A stretch of 64,000 nt of DNA. Source: Areca catechu. Taxonomy: Eukaryota > Streptophyta > Magnoliopsida > Arecales > Arecaceae. Below are positions 36,778 through 47,706 of the stretch, piece by piece (position 1 is the first letter of the stretch; every line of letters begins with the position of its first letter). Made by a program: the position numbers and the translations under genes. The notes beneath the pieces are model-generated. The model was not told the origin of the DNA and ran no database searches. It saw only the letters and a list, made by a program, of their open reading frames with translations. The DNA lies in assembly GCA_021397845.1 (NCBI GenBank), contig CM038044.1, positions 40,224,354 to 40,288,353 of the forward strand, in the 5' to 3' direction.

Positions 36778-38393
36778 TCAGTAATCATCCTTGGAATTGT
36801 AGGCCTTGGCACCGCCTTCAACTGGTCGGTTTTGGTTTGGATTCCGGACATATCTGCCCAGGTAACCTCGCTTGATCAGATCTTCGATCTCATCTCTTAA
36901 CTGGATACATTCTTCCATTGTATGCCCATGATCGCGATGATACCGACAATATTTGGCCTTATTTTGCACAGCTAGCAAGGCTCTCATTGGTCTTGGCCTT
37001 TGAAGAAAATTTTCTTTCTCAATTTCCATTAGGATCTGTTCTCTTGGAAGAGTCAGAGGGGTATAAGCGTCAAACCGATTGACGTAACTTCTGTCGATCA
37101 ACTCCCTCGGCCTCTGACCTTGCTGTTGAATTGATCGCACTCCAGAGAATCGGAATTCTTCTTCCTTGGCCTTTTTCCTACTTGGCACTGATTTTTTCTC
37201 CACCTGTCGCCGGCTCAAGGCTTGTTCTTCGGCCTGAGCGTATTTTTGAGCACGGGCCAGTAATTTGGAATAGTTGGTCGAGAATTTCTTATCCAAGGAA
37301 AATATGAATCTGGAGGCTCGCAAGCCCTTCTTCATAGCAGACATTGCCACATATTCGTGGAGATCCGGTATCTCCAACATGGCAGAATTAAACCTCTTGA
37401 TGTAATCTCTCAAAGATTCCCATCCTGACTGCTGAATAAAGAATAAGCTGTCAGAATTTCTAGGCATTTTTTGCTTGTTCTGAAGTTGGAGATGAACAAC
37501 TTCTCTAGCTGACCGAATGAATGAATAGTATCTGGCTATAGACTTGGGTACCATATTCTTGCTGACTTCTTCAAGGTCGCAGGAAAGGCAAGACAATGCA
37601 ATACATCTGATGCCCCTTGGATCAGCATATGGGCTTTAAAGCTAACCAAATGATCCAAAGGGTCAGACGACCCATCGTACAGTTTGATTTGCGGAACTTT
37701 GAAGTGATGTGGGATTCTTTCTTCCATAACCTTCTTAGAAAAAGGAGGTAAGATACTGCAGCTCGGTGTTGTGTCCTTTGCTTTCCTCTGTTCAAGAACC
37801 TTGGCGATTTGCAACTCCAGCTTTTTGAATTTTCTATCAAAATCACTTGCTCTTGCAAGGTGTCGAACTTGAGTACTGTCAGGGGTTGATTCTCTAGATG
37901 ACGTTGAATAGGATCGTGGACGCTTCCCCTTATTCTGCTTCTTGGTGTGATGGTGAGATTGGTGATGATGCCTCAACGGGGACTGTTGACCTGAAGAACA
38001 TTGATAAGATGAATGCCTTCTTGGACTGAGATGTTTGCTTACCTGAAGGGAAGGTTGCCGCTAGTTCTTGATGCGGTAGGTCGTATTGATTCCCTTGCGG
38101 CAATTTCTTGAAGGTTCTGCATCGCTGCAATAAACACCTATACTTTGTCGAACAGAGTATTCAACTTTTCTTGATCAAAGTATCTCATGGGAAGAGCTTC
38201 CACCCTCTTGCCAAGAACAGGATCATTCCCCTTTTCGCCAAGAACAGGATCATTCCTTTTTTCGCCAAGAACAGGATCATTCCTTTTTTCGCCAAGAACA
38301 GGATCATTCCTTTTGTTGCCAAGAACAGGATCATTCCCCTTTGAAGAACGGAAAATGTCTTCTGCTGGCAGATTCTTCTTTCTACCTTTCACC
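36778..38393 (-). pseudogene. Tat gag
   Basis: Starts at the ATG near 38393 (MVKGRKK), with a short repeat region, a charged His/Ser-rich stretch, then the retrotransposon gag core (DGSSDPLDHLVSFKAHM; ESLRDYIKRFN) and a zinc-knuckle-like CRYHRDHGHTMEEC near 36900-36945. At least two frameshifts (about 38130 and 37570) break it. A Lys/Arg-rich segment precedes the knuckle. Confidence 0.82.
38210..38344 (-). repeat. 27-bp in-frame repeat within Tat gag
   Basis: Five units starting at 38210, 38237, 38264, 38291 and 38318, each 27 bp, giving NDPVLGEKR-like nonapeptides on the minus strand. Because 27 is a multiple of three the frame is kept, so copy number can vary without harm to the reading frame. 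Confidence 0.9.
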
Positions 38394-38436
38394 ATGCTTC
38401 CTTCCAGATTATTTGAAACTCCTTCACTGAGTTCCT

Positions 38437-38452
38437 CTACCTGGCGCGCCAA
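38437..38452 (-). other. Primer binding site of the Tat element
   Basis: On the minus strand TTGGCGCGCCAGGTAG follows two bases after the 5' LTR. It is in the right place for a tRNA primer site; I cannot name the tRNA with certainty. Confidence 0.6.
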
Positions 38453-38454
38453 TC

Positions 38455-39152
38455 TGTTGCGTCCAAACAAATTACAACAAGCTTGAATCAAAAGAAAAGT
38501 GGATTGAGCTGATTTGATCTAGCTCTCTGTCATCTTTTTAGAGGATCTGGGTGTTGAGGTAGCTCTCAAGCTTGTTAATGGCATCTGGACTGGAACAGAT
38601 ATGATCTGAAGGAAAACTAGGCAAAGAATGGCGCAGAAAAGAAGTAGCAGAAGTCCCATCATCATCGCACTCGAAGGTATTTATAGGTTACGAACTTAAC
38701 CGCTTACAGCTGGCATCTAGCTGTTAAACGGTTAATCCAGGACCGTTAGCACGTGCAGCGAAAGTCATCTATAGTTGATCAGCCCTTCATCCATAGTTGA
38801 TCGACCCTTCATCCATAGTTGATCGGCCTTTCATCCATAGTTGATCGGCCCTTTATCCATAGTTGATCGGCCCTTCTCCGGAGGTTGAATGATCTCTGCA
38901 TTTTTTGAATATTGATAAGCTTTACCTTTCACAAAAGTTAGCCAATTACCTGGAAGTTAGTCAATCTTATGCTTGTTGAGCATTGATCGGCTTTATGCCT
39001 CTTGAATATTGATCATATTTGTGCCTATTGGGCATTGATCGGCTTTACATCTCTTAGACGTTGATCAGCCTTGTGCCTCTTGAGAGTTGATTAGCCAGCT
39101 TCAAGCTTTTAATAGATCAGCATAAACAGACCAAACTTGTCATATCCCAACA
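38455..39152 (-). repeat. 5' LTR of the Tat element
   Basis: 698 bp, partner of 26908-27634, with five 23-bp catccatagttgatcgg units (about 38778-38878) and one fewer 26-bp attgatcatatttgtg unit. Followed by the target duplication agatg at 39153-39157. Confidence 0.92.
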
Positions 39153-39435
39153 AGATGTATGCATCAATTCCTCATAGGCCCATTATGCCGCTTACCTGGA
39201 TTTTATTTCCCTGTACTGTAATTGCGCTTTATAGCAATTAGAATGTGGTCCCAAGATATTTCTCCAGGGTTAAATTGAGATGCTTTTTCTTGACATAATG
39301 CCTCAACATCTTTTCAAATCTCAAAAATAAATAGATTTCCTATCCTAAGTTTTTGTTTTCTAAGTACAAAAGTTTGCAGAAATGCCATAGATCATTTTAT
39401 ATTACAATCAGTGCTTAATCCTTTCTTAATTGCAG

Positions 39436-39613
39436 GTGATTGCAGATAGGAGATGGAGAGAAGTTACTGCTGCTTTTAGTTTTCCCTCTACAGCCACAAA
39501 TGCATCTTTTGTACTGCGCAAATATTACATATCTCTATTACATCACTATGAGCAAATTTATTTCTTCGGATCACAAGGATGGAGCCGTCTTCCAACTGGT
39601 CTGTACATGGGAC
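39436..39613 (+). CDS. ARID-HMG gene, exon with rest of ARID domain
   Basis: Encodes VIADRRWREVTAAFSFP, the helix-forming VLRKYYISLLHHYEQIYFF and a short linker, completing the ARID domain begun in the exon at 15590. The acceptor is tgcag at 39431-39435. The donor is taken as gtatgt at 39614, a strong site but giving an intron of only 55 bp. A weaker donor at 39599 (gtctgt) gives 70 bp and keeps the same phase. The two choices differ by five residues. Confidence 0.9.
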
Positions 39614-39668
39614 GTATGTTAGTTGTTCCTTCTGTTCTTTTCTCTAACTATCATATTTTAATCTACAG

Positions 39669-39776
39669 TTCCTTCTCACACACCTGCAACATCAGTTCCA
39701 TCTGAGAAGTTGATTGACCCTATGATGTTGTATCCTGAAACTCAGGCAGTTGCTCGGAAGCGTAGGAGAAGCAATG
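39669..39776 (+). CDS. ARID-HMG gene, linker exon
   Basis: Encodes a Pro/Ser-rich linker ending in a basic ARKRRRSNG, a possible nuclear localisation signal. Acceptor ctacag, donor gttagt. Phases on both sides agree with the neighbouring exons (phase 1 in and out). Confidence 0.82.
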
Positions 39777-40101
39777 GTTAGTTGTAACTAATATATATCA
39801 TAACCTGAGTTGCTTACAATAATCAACTTGTTTCCATGAGGAGTCCTCTTTTGCTGCCTGCTATAATAAGTAAAATATGTTCCGTATCATCCATTCTAAA
39901 CAGAGAAAGGCAACAACTAGTGAGCTCAATGAACTTGAGATTGAAAACATCCAACCAATGAAGATCATTCTTCATGGGGATCGGAGGGGAGACAACTAAA
40001 ATTCCTTTGTGGTTTCTGGGTTCATTTTCCAACAATATCTCAATGAGCATAGTTTATATTTAAATGAATTAATTGTTTTATGATTCTTCTATATGTGATA
40101 G

Positions 40102-40532
40102 GTATGAGGGTTTCTTCTATGATTACTCATCAGTTGCTTCCCTTGACTGCATTAGGTCTGTCATCACCAACAAATCCTACAGTTGTCGGAGTAATCGATG
40201 GCAAATTTGAGTATGGCTATTTTGTCACTGTCACTATGGGCTCCTTGAAGCTAAAAGGTGTCCTCTATCATACTCCTGAACAGACCACTGCCCAAGCACC
40301 ACCATATCCTGGAGTTCCTGACAACAGCAATGCAAGGGGTGTTCGCCGTCGCCGGCGTAGGAAGAAACTGAGTAAGAGAGACCCCACACATCCAAAGCCA
40401 AATAGGAGTGGATATAATTTCTTTTTTGCTGAGCAGCATGCGAGGCTTAAGCCACTGCATCCAGGAAAGGATAGAGAAATCAGTAAAATGATTGGAGATC
40501 TATGGAACAAATTAACTGAGGCTGAAAAAGCT
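40102..40532 (+). CDS. ARID-HMG gene, exon with first part of HMG box
   Basis: Acceptor gatag at 40097-40101. Encodes the family-typical GVIDGKFEYGYFVTVT and LKGVLYH segment, a strong basic run RRRRRRKK (nuclear signal or DNA contact), then the HMG box from about DPTHPKPNRSGYNFFF through MIGDLWNKLTEAEKA. It ends in phase 0 at donor gtaaga. The Arg/Lys run next to the box fits minor-groove binding proteins of this class. Confidence 0.93.
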
Positions 40533-40620
40533 GTAAGAACTAAGAAAACAATAACTAGGGTGTTTCTGATAAAATTGAGAACTGGACATTCTAATTTGAT
40601 CTGTGGAATCTGAATTTCAG

Positions 40621-41070
40621 GTATACCAAGACCGTGGTCTGAAGGATAAGGAGAGATATAGAAGTGAAATGGCAGTGTACAGGGAAAGATTGAAAACAGG
40701 CCAAGTTATTAGTGATGCAGTGCCCATCCAACAGCGTCCTGCTGAGCCAGAGGTAGCAGTCGGAGATGCAGAATTGAAAACAGAGGCAGATGAATGTGTC
40801 TTAACTCTAGCTAATCAAAATGATAGCAGTACTGAGGGTAGTGATTCTGAGGATAGAAAATCAGATGAGGATTCAGAAATGGAGACATCACCTGAAGCTG
40901 GTGGAATTGCTACAGAATCGACTAGTTTGGCAGATCTTTCAAATGACAGAGATGAGTTTGAATTGCTAAGAAGGAACAACGTAAAATTGGAGAATGAGCA
41001 TGACCTTCCAAGTTCCAGCAAGGATGCGGCATCCAAAAAGTTTACCGAGTCATCAACTGATAAGCAGTGA
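40621..41070 (+). CDS. ARID-HMG gene, last exon
   Basis: Acceptor tttcag at 40615-40620. Completes the HMG box (VYQDRGLKDKERYRSEM, AVYRERL), then a long Ser/Asp/Glu-rich acidic tail (SDSEDRKSDEDSEMETSPE) typical of HMG proteins, ending at TGA 41068-41070. 149 residues. A possible polyadenylation signal AATAAA lies at 41321-41326. Confidence 0.93.
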   Translation, partial: VYQDRGLKDKERYRSEMAVYRERLKTGQVISDAVPIQQRPAEPEVAVGDAELKTEADECVLTLANQNDSSTEGSDSEDRKSDEDSEMETSPEAGGIATESTSLADLSNDRDEFELLRRNNVKLENEHDLPSSSKDAASKKFTESSTDKQ

Positions 41071-41620
41071 TTATAGGTGATATTGAACTTCAAATCAGAG
41101 ACTGATTTTCTAATTGACATATAACACTTTTCTTTCTTTTCCTCGTACTTCTAACAGAGTTTGTAGGTTTGAAATTATTCTTTTCTATGAAGTTATGGAT
41201 GGCAAACTTTCAAAGGTATTTTAGTAAAGGTGAGCATAAGCTTACCTACTTTCAACCAGTCAGATACCCATTGCTCTTTTAAATATCACCTGCCTGAATT
41301 GCTATGCTGGCAAGTCAGCAAATAAATAATGGAAATGATGATTTCTTTGCATACTAGAGACAGTAAGAAACTATCTCATTATGTGTTCTTGTTTTGGCTG
41401 GAATTTGACAGGAGTTATAAGAAAGGAGGAAAGAGGAAGAGATGTTCTCTCTTTTCAAAAAAAGTTTAAAAGCCCATCATGTTGTGTGGAATTTTTGACA
41501 AGGCCACCTACCGGTGACCAACTCAGTTGGTGACCTGGTAAAGAAACTAAACTGCCCATCCTGTTTTCAGTGTCTAGAATTTTCAGATTTCTTATACTAC
41601 ATCTAAGCACATAGATCCGG
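41071..41620 (+). other. 3' untranslated and flanking region of the ARID-HMG gene
   Basis: No coding signal. Contains the AATAAA at 41321 and runs into the decayed Copia element, whose 5' LTR was not found, so the exact junction is unknown. Confidence 0.5.
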
Positions 41621-41679
41621 CACCTCAGGGGCCTACTCCTAATGCCTAAGGTCCAGCCTAAGATACTTATCAGAAATGG

Positions 41680-42100
41680 CTTAATGATCGAATCATGGTT
41701 CAATGCATCATGCGAGCATCCATAAATGATAAACTGAATCATAAATTCCAAGATACTTAGCCATAGGATATTTTTTAAGTACTGAAAGAATCCTTTAGCA
41801 CTCCTGATGATGTTGAAAGTTACAAAACATCTTATGCCATCTTCAAGACTAGCATGAGTGAAGGGGCATCGGTCATTGATCATGTATTATACACGATCAA
41901 ACTAATTGAGCATCTTAGCAAACTTAGATTTCCGTTATATGAGTAGCTTGGAAAAGATGTGATTTTGAATTTCCTATCGAAGTCCTTTCTAAACTTTCTT
42001 AGTCATTATAGAATGACTAAGCCTATAGTTAAATTCTACATTATGCTAGGATTACTGTTTTTTTTATAAGGATCATCAGTTCTACAAAGAGCTAGTGAAG
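41680..42100 (+). pseudogene. Copia gag scrap
   Basis: Reads approximately KWLNDRIMVQCIMRASI, then ESYKTSYAIFKTSMSEG, LYTIKLIEHLSKL and LILNFLSKSF-like text, matching the Copia gag polypeptide (UBN2-type) pattern of a helical domain with LxxLPxSF. Several stops. Confidence 0.65.
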
Positions 42101-42439
42101 GTAGCGGGAGGTTCAACTTCGACAAGACATCATTCCTTTAAAAAAAAGAAATATAAGAAAAAGGTGCAACATACTCAACCAAGTTAGACCAAGGAGTTTA
42201 AGTCTGACTAGAGTCTGGCAGAGTACTTCTATAAGAAGCAGGGACACTAGAAGAGGAATTATCCTCTTTACATTACCTCGCTAGATCCGAATAGGCCAAA
42301 AAAGAAGAACCAGCAAGTGGTTACTAGACAAGGTACTATATGATAATACCTTGTAACTTCTTGATATGTGATACTATTAACTGGATATTAGATATTGAAA
42401 GCTTCATTAATATTTGCAATTTATTGTAGGAATTTCATG

Positions 42440-43650
42440 TTAGTAAAAAATTTGAAGACGCGAGAGATTCCTAAATATTGGAGATGGAAAAGCCATTCAA
42501 GTTTTGGTTGTAGGAGTTGTTAAGCTAGTTTTTAATGATAATATCCTTATTTTGAATGATTGTCATTATTATCCTACTTTTATGATGAATGTAATCTTTA
42601 TAAGCCTTTTGGCTAAGAATGAATTTCATTTATCAATAAAAGATAATTATTATGATATCATTGTGAATGATGTTACTATAATACATGAATAATTAAAAAA
42701 TAATATTTTATCATAGCTTGTTAATTATAGTGTACACATTGAGCAAATGCCCAAGGTTAGATAATGTCAGTGATACTTATCTTTGCTCTATAGGCTAGCT
42801 TATATTAACAAAAATAGGATAAACATGTTGAGACAAGAAGGTATCCTTGAGGTCAATGATTGTGAATGATTGCCAACCTATGAATCTTGCCTTCTTAAAA
42901 AGATGACCGAGTCACCTTTTACTGGAAAAGGTAAAAGAGCCACTATCTAGTACATACTGATATATGCAACCCAATGAACGTCAATGTTAGGGGTGGATAT
43001 TTCTATTTCATTACATTTATAGATGAACTTTCAAGCTTCGATTATGTCTATCTTATGACACAAAATCTGAATCATTGGAAATGTTCAAACGATATCATAA
43101 CGAGATAGAGAAATAAACTAGAAAATGTATTAAAACCATTTGATTAGATCGAGGAGGGGAATACCTTACCAGTAAATTTCTGACTTATTTAGAGGAGAAT
43201 AGGATTCTCTCTTAATGAACACATCCAAGGACACCTCAATTAAATAGAGTGTCTGAAAGGAGGAATCAAACTTTGTTGGACATGGTTTAGTCCATGTTGG
43301 GCTTTTGTTAGTCTGATGATGCTCTTGAGTCAGCCTATTACTTATTAAATAGAGTTTCCAGCAAGTTTGTAGATAAAACACGATATGAGATATGGTCAGG
43401 GCATAAGCCAGGGCTCTCACACCTTTGGGTTTGGAGATGTCCAACTTATGTCAAATGTTAAAAAAATCGACAAGCTCAAACCTAGATCTGACAAATGTAT
43501 TTTCATAGGTTACCTAAAAGAGATTAAGGATTAATTCTTCTACCATACTGATGAATAAAAGGTGTTTATTAATAATAAGATAGTCTTTTTAGAAAAGGAG
43601 TTTATTGAAGAAGGAACTAATGCCACTAAGGTTAAACTTGAAAATGATTG
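42440..43650 (+). pseudogene. Copia protease end and integrase scraps
   Basis: About 42480-42690 is the protease C-terminal half (NIGDGKAIQVL, NDCHYYPTFMMNVIFIS). About 42900-43560 gives integrase pieces: SPFTGKGKRAT, then stretches around LDMV and the conserved SDKCIFIGY near 43490. Frame changes are frequent and the D-D-E residues cannot all be placed. Confidence 0.65.
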
Positions 43651-43689
43651 ATAGGTAGAAGAACCAACACTATTAATGTAGCCATGAAA

Positions 43690-45140
43690 TCCAAAATGGG
43701 TCCATGAAAGTCAACGATGTATGGATATTCATTGATCCACTTGAAGGTGCAAAATCTATAAGGTACAAGTGGATTTTCAAAAAAGGGGACACAAATAGAA
43801 AGGTGAAGACCTATAAAGCCTATCTGGTTGCCAAGGGATCAACATTATGGTATTAACTATGACAAAATATTTTTGTCTGTGGCAATGCTCAAGTCTATTT
43901 GGATCATACTCGTAATAGCGACATATCTTGATTTTGAGATCTAACAAATGGATATAAAAATTATTTTCCTAAATGGAGAGTTAGAAGAAGAGGTGTATAT
44001 GACACAACTTGAAAGGTTCACATCCATAGATGAATCAAAGGTGTGTAAGCTTTAGAAATCCATTTATGGATTGAAGCAAGTATCTCGAAGCTCAAACATG
44101 CATTTTGATAAGGTGATCAAAATATATGACTTCATTAGGAATGAAGAAGAACCCTACATTTATAAATGGGCTAATAGTTTAGTAATTGTATTTCTTGTTT
44201 TGTTTGTGGATGGCATTCTCTTAATCGGGAATGATATTCTTGTATTGCAAGGAATAAAGTATGGCTATCTTCTCAATTCTCCATGAAGGACAAGGGAGAA
44301 GCTTCCTACATCCTAGAGATGAAGATCTTTAGGGATAGATCTAAAAGATTACTGGGGTTAACCCAATCCACGTACATTGAAATCGTGCTGAAGCAGTTTG
44401 GCATGATGAATTCCAAGAAAGGCTTTCTTTGATAGGCCATGAAATTACTCCCTCTAAAAGGGATTATTCGAACTCCTCAAAGAGAGAGCATATGAGTAGG
44501 ATTCCATATGCTTTGATAATGGGTCTATAATGTATGCTATGATATGACGAGATCAAATGTCACATATTCACTAGAAGTAATGAGTAGATACCAATCTAAT
44601 CTAGGTGAAACCATGGAAGGTTGTAAAAACCATTCTTATGTATTTGAAAAATACTAAGGACTAATGGCCCATCTATAGAGATTCTAACTTGAAACTAGTT
44701 ATACTGACTTGAATTTTCAGTCAGATAGGGACAATAGCAAGAGTGTATCGGGTTATGTCTTTATCTTGAATAAAAGAGTTATCTTCTAGAAAAGTTTCAA
44801 GCAGTATACTATGACTAATTCTGTTTGCAAGGCAGAGTATATTACAGCATCCAATACTGCAATAAAAATTATTTGGTTGCGAAAGTTTATCAGTGAGCTT
44901 GGAGTGGCACCCTCTATTGATGGTCCAATTATTCTATATTATGGTCCAATTATTCTATATTATGATAGCACTAGGGCTATAGCTCAAACAAAGGAACCAA
45001 AAGTTCATCAATGGACCAAGCATATTCTGCATCACACCACCTTGTCTAGGAGATTATGGATCGAGATAATCTTTATCTTCAAAAGATCGATGGAAAAGAG
45101 AACTTGGTCAATCTATTTACTAAAGCCATCAAAATAAAGA
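43690..45140 (+). pseudogene. Copia reverse transcriptase and RNase H scraps
   Basis: About 44060-44290 reads YGLKQVSRSSNMHFDKV, YKWANSLVIVFLVLFVDGILLIGND. The catalytic YVDD is now FVDG, so the active site is lost. RNase H follows from about 44700 (SDRDNSKSVSGYVF-like; CKAEYITAS; WLRKFISELGV). A 15-bp duplication (ggtccaattattctatatta near 44930) adds repeated text. Confidence 0.75.
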
Positions 45141-45208
45141 GTTCGATAATCATAATTAGAAGATGGGTATACAATAATATTCCAATTAGCTCTAGTCGAA
45201 GCAGGAGT

Positions 45209-47706
45209 TGTTAGGAAATATGCCCTAAAGCTAATTGTCTAGGTTGTAGATGATTGTACTCATTATAAATTTATACAAGAATCATTAATAAATAAAAGTT
45301 ATTTTTAGTAGTTCATCACTTTAGTACATCTTTCCTTATGAACTCTTCTATGATGAAGTTCCTAGAATTACTTTTGGTTGATAAAGAAGAATTTATCGTG
45401 TAGTTCTTAAACTTGTTCATAACCAAATAATATGTTATTACCTAAGACAACAATGTTTATCGAGCATATGTCATTGTATGCCATATGGGTTGGTTGTCCT
45501 TATAACCAAGAAGTGTGGAGACACCGGTATGACATGTAGGTGAGTATATGAATATGTTGTACTTAACATAACTAACTCTATAGAGTACTCTACTATCGAG
45601 AGAGTCTTTAAAAAGGATATTGGTATAAATATCCCCTTCGACCTATCACCATGGTGACTTTTAAGCAACTCACTATACTTAGATACTACACTACCTGGAT
45701 TTCTAATCTAATAATGGAAGGTTACTGGGCACAATCAAGTACTTGTTAAGTTAGCGTGTGAGTCAAGATGAGATTGACCATTCCAAGATGTTAAAGAAAA
45801 TGCTCTATCATGTTTTAATTTAGCAAGACCTTGACTAGGGCAATTCTTGTAAGGAGTTACAAAATTTGTTATGTTGAGACACATCTGGATGAACTATTCA
45901 GGAGTTGGTAGTTGACTCAGAAGTCAACCTGAGCATTAGGTAAAAGGGATGAATTATACAATAACCATATGCCTAGGTTCTTGAATATTATTTTGCAATA
46001 ATCATTCAACTTATCTGGACATCAACTACCATTGCCAAATGGTCACATCAATTAGTTCAGAAATTAGTTCCTAAGCTACCAGCTTAGAGTTTGAACCTAT
46101 GGGGTCACACATACATAAGAAGTTTTTGACTGATCATGATGGCTAATAATAATTAAAGATTATTCAATAATAAAATTATAAATATGATTAACAAATAATC
46201 CTATACAAATATTATAAATAAATTAATTATTATTTTTTATTTAATTATAGAAGGATTAATTAGTAATTGGAATGCTAATTGGCTTAATTTGATTAAAAAA
46301 AGGTTTAGATCAAGTCTAATTAAATTTGATTCAATTGGATTTTATGTAATTAGGTTATACGATAATTTAATCACTAAGAGATTTTGGTTCTTGATTTGAT
46401 TCAGACTTGGACTTGATTAATTTCTAATTTGATTAAAAATTAATTAAGTTAATTTGGATCTAATTAAATTTGGTTCAAGTTATTTAAATAGGCCAAACCA
46501 ATTTTAATTGGGATTGGATCTATTTTGTCCAAGTCAAAATCAAGAAATCCACCTATCACCACCTATTTTCTTCATTTATTTTTCTCCATGTTTTTCTTGG
46601 TTTTTGCATGAGAAATCCCTTGCTAAAATTAAGATTCCATGCCCCCCTCTTTCCTAATCTAATTAGGATTGATTAGGATAAAATCTGGTTTAAATAAAAA
46701 AAGGTTTGAAATTTAAAAATTAATAAAGTTTGAATGGGATTTGAACTCATTAGCTAATTAAACTCTATCTCCCTAAACCTTATCCAATTCACATGCTAAT
46801 TATTTTTGAATTATTCTTGGATTGTGTGACAACTTTAGAGGCTTTTTATCATGAGAATTAAGATGGAAAATCATGAAAAAAATTTTTGGAGGTGGCATGA
46901 ATTCAAGAAAGGGCGTGAGGAGTTCCTCTTGGGTGCTACACTTTAAAGGGAGAGAGAAAAAGGAAAAATAGGAAAAAGGATTTCTTGATTTTATTTTTTT
47001 TTATTTAATCCCTCTTGATCCACTTCTTGATCTTCTTGGAGGGTTCAAGAAGATCAAAAGAAATATTTTTTTCAGCCATATAGTGGCCTTCACATGGATC
47101 TAGCAATCCTAAGAGATTGATCACATTGGGGCTTCGTATAAACAATTTGTAGAGGCTGGACATCCTATATAGCTATTAGGGCTGGAAATGGGCCGGCCCA
47201 AAAGCTCATTGTTTGGAATTGGGCTGGGCCAGCTCAATAAACTTCGGGCCGACCTGAAATTGTTTCAGGCTGCAAACGAAATTTTAAGCATATTCGATTA
47301 GTCTTAGGACTGTAAAATAGAGTCCATTTAATTTTTGGACCAAAGAGATGCTCGGATTCGGTCCAAATATTTTTAAAATATAGCCTTTGGGCCGGCCCAT
47401 TTCTAGCCCTGACAGCTATGAAAAGATGTGGAGAGACCTTATCATGTGCCATTCAGTGTCAACCCATGATCAAGTATAGGATTTGATCTCATAATCTTAG
47501 TAGATATGATCTACAACATGCATCGATTAAATTGATGCATGTTGATTTTGTTATCTATATTGCATATTATGTTATGGTCCTTATAGGGTTTATTAGATTT
47601 GATCTATATGGATGATTTTTTGTTTGAAATAATTTTAAAATAGATTTACTTCTGCTATAAATTACGAAGAAAACAATGCATGAAACCCTAGGTATTTTTT
47701 TAAACA
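45209..47706 (+). repeat. 3' LTR of the Copia element
   Basis: Begins TGTTAGGAAATATGCCC after a purine-rich cgaagcaggagt. The probable end is taaaca at 47701-47706. About 2.5 kb including a hAT-like MITE at 47177-47411. The aatt/attaatt-rich middle (46140-46510) resembles text in the LTR remnant at 17985-20090. Confidence 0.65.
47177..47411. mobile_element. hAT-like MITE, family C
   Basis: 235 bp with near-perfect inverted ends: TAGGGCTGGAAATGGGCCGG on the left and CAGGGCTAGAAATGGGCCGG on the complement of the right. Flanks atagctat (47169-47176) and acagctat (47412-47419) match at seven of eight bases. It is inserted within the Copia LTR, so it is younger than that element. Confidence 0.87.

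Larger units (their letters stand above)
26908..39152 (-). mobile_element. Full-length Ty3/gypsy element, Tat lineage
   Basis: 12,245 bp with two LTRs (727 and 698 bp), TGTTG...CAACA ends and an exact 5-bp duplication agatg on both sides (26903-26907 and 39153-39157). On the minus strand the order is 5' LTR, primer site, gag, protease, reverse transcriptase, RNase H, integrase, a 93-bp tandem repeat block, then two plus-strand modules, polypurine tract and 3' LTR. Coding on the opposite strand between integrase and 3' LTR is a known trait of part of the Tat lineage. The LTRs differ at about 17 of the first 345 bases compared. gag and pol carry stops and frameshifts, so this copy is not autonomous now. 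Confidence 0.93.
15669..39435 (+). other. 23.8-kb intron filled with transposable elements
   Basis: Donor gtatga at 15669, acceptor tgcag at 39431-39435. Contents in order: Harbinger-like MITE, Copia LTR remnant, five hAT-like MITE copies (one nested), tandem repeats, and a full-length Tat-lineage gypsy element on the opposite strand. The flanking exons meet inside the ARID domain in phase 0, so correct splicing over the whole distance is needed for a working protein. Confidence 0.88.
15590..41070 (+). other. ARID-HMG (HMGB15-like) gene, 3' part, five exons
   Basis: Five exons join in a consistent phase to encode the last 414 residues of a plant ARID-HMG protein. These are nuclear DNA-binding proteins with an AT-rich interaction domain followed by an HMG box, and in Arabidopsis the class includes HMGB9, HMGB10, HMGB11 and HMGB15. 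Introns are 23,767, 55 (or 70), 325 and 88 bp. The ARID domain is split between the first two visible exons; the HMG box is split between the last two. All reading frames are open, so the gene looks intact despite the repeats in its first visible intron. The N-terminal exon, which should end in Lys-Phe-Met, is not in view. Function is inferred from family membership. Confidence 0.9.
41620..47706 (+). mobile_element. Decayed Ty1/copia element lacking a recognisable 5' LTR
   Basis: gag, protease, integrase, reverse transcriptase and RNase H scraps lie in order on the plus strand, followed by a TGTTAGGAAATATGCCC-type LTR at 45209. The order integrase before reverse transcriptase marks it as Copia. 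The RNase H and LTR style resemble the Tork/Angela group, but the lineage is not certain. Dozens of stops and shifts make it old. It lies 0.5 kb downstream of the ARID-HMG gene in the same direction. Confidence 0.8.

Noticed and set aside
38187..38486. Plus-strand frame with repeated RTGSFLFSP text
   Set aside because: It is the antisense reading of the 27-bp gag repeats of the Tat element.
40251..41120. Minus-strand frames opposite the ARID-HMG exons
   Set aside because: They mirror the basic and acidic runs of the real exons and have no independent support.
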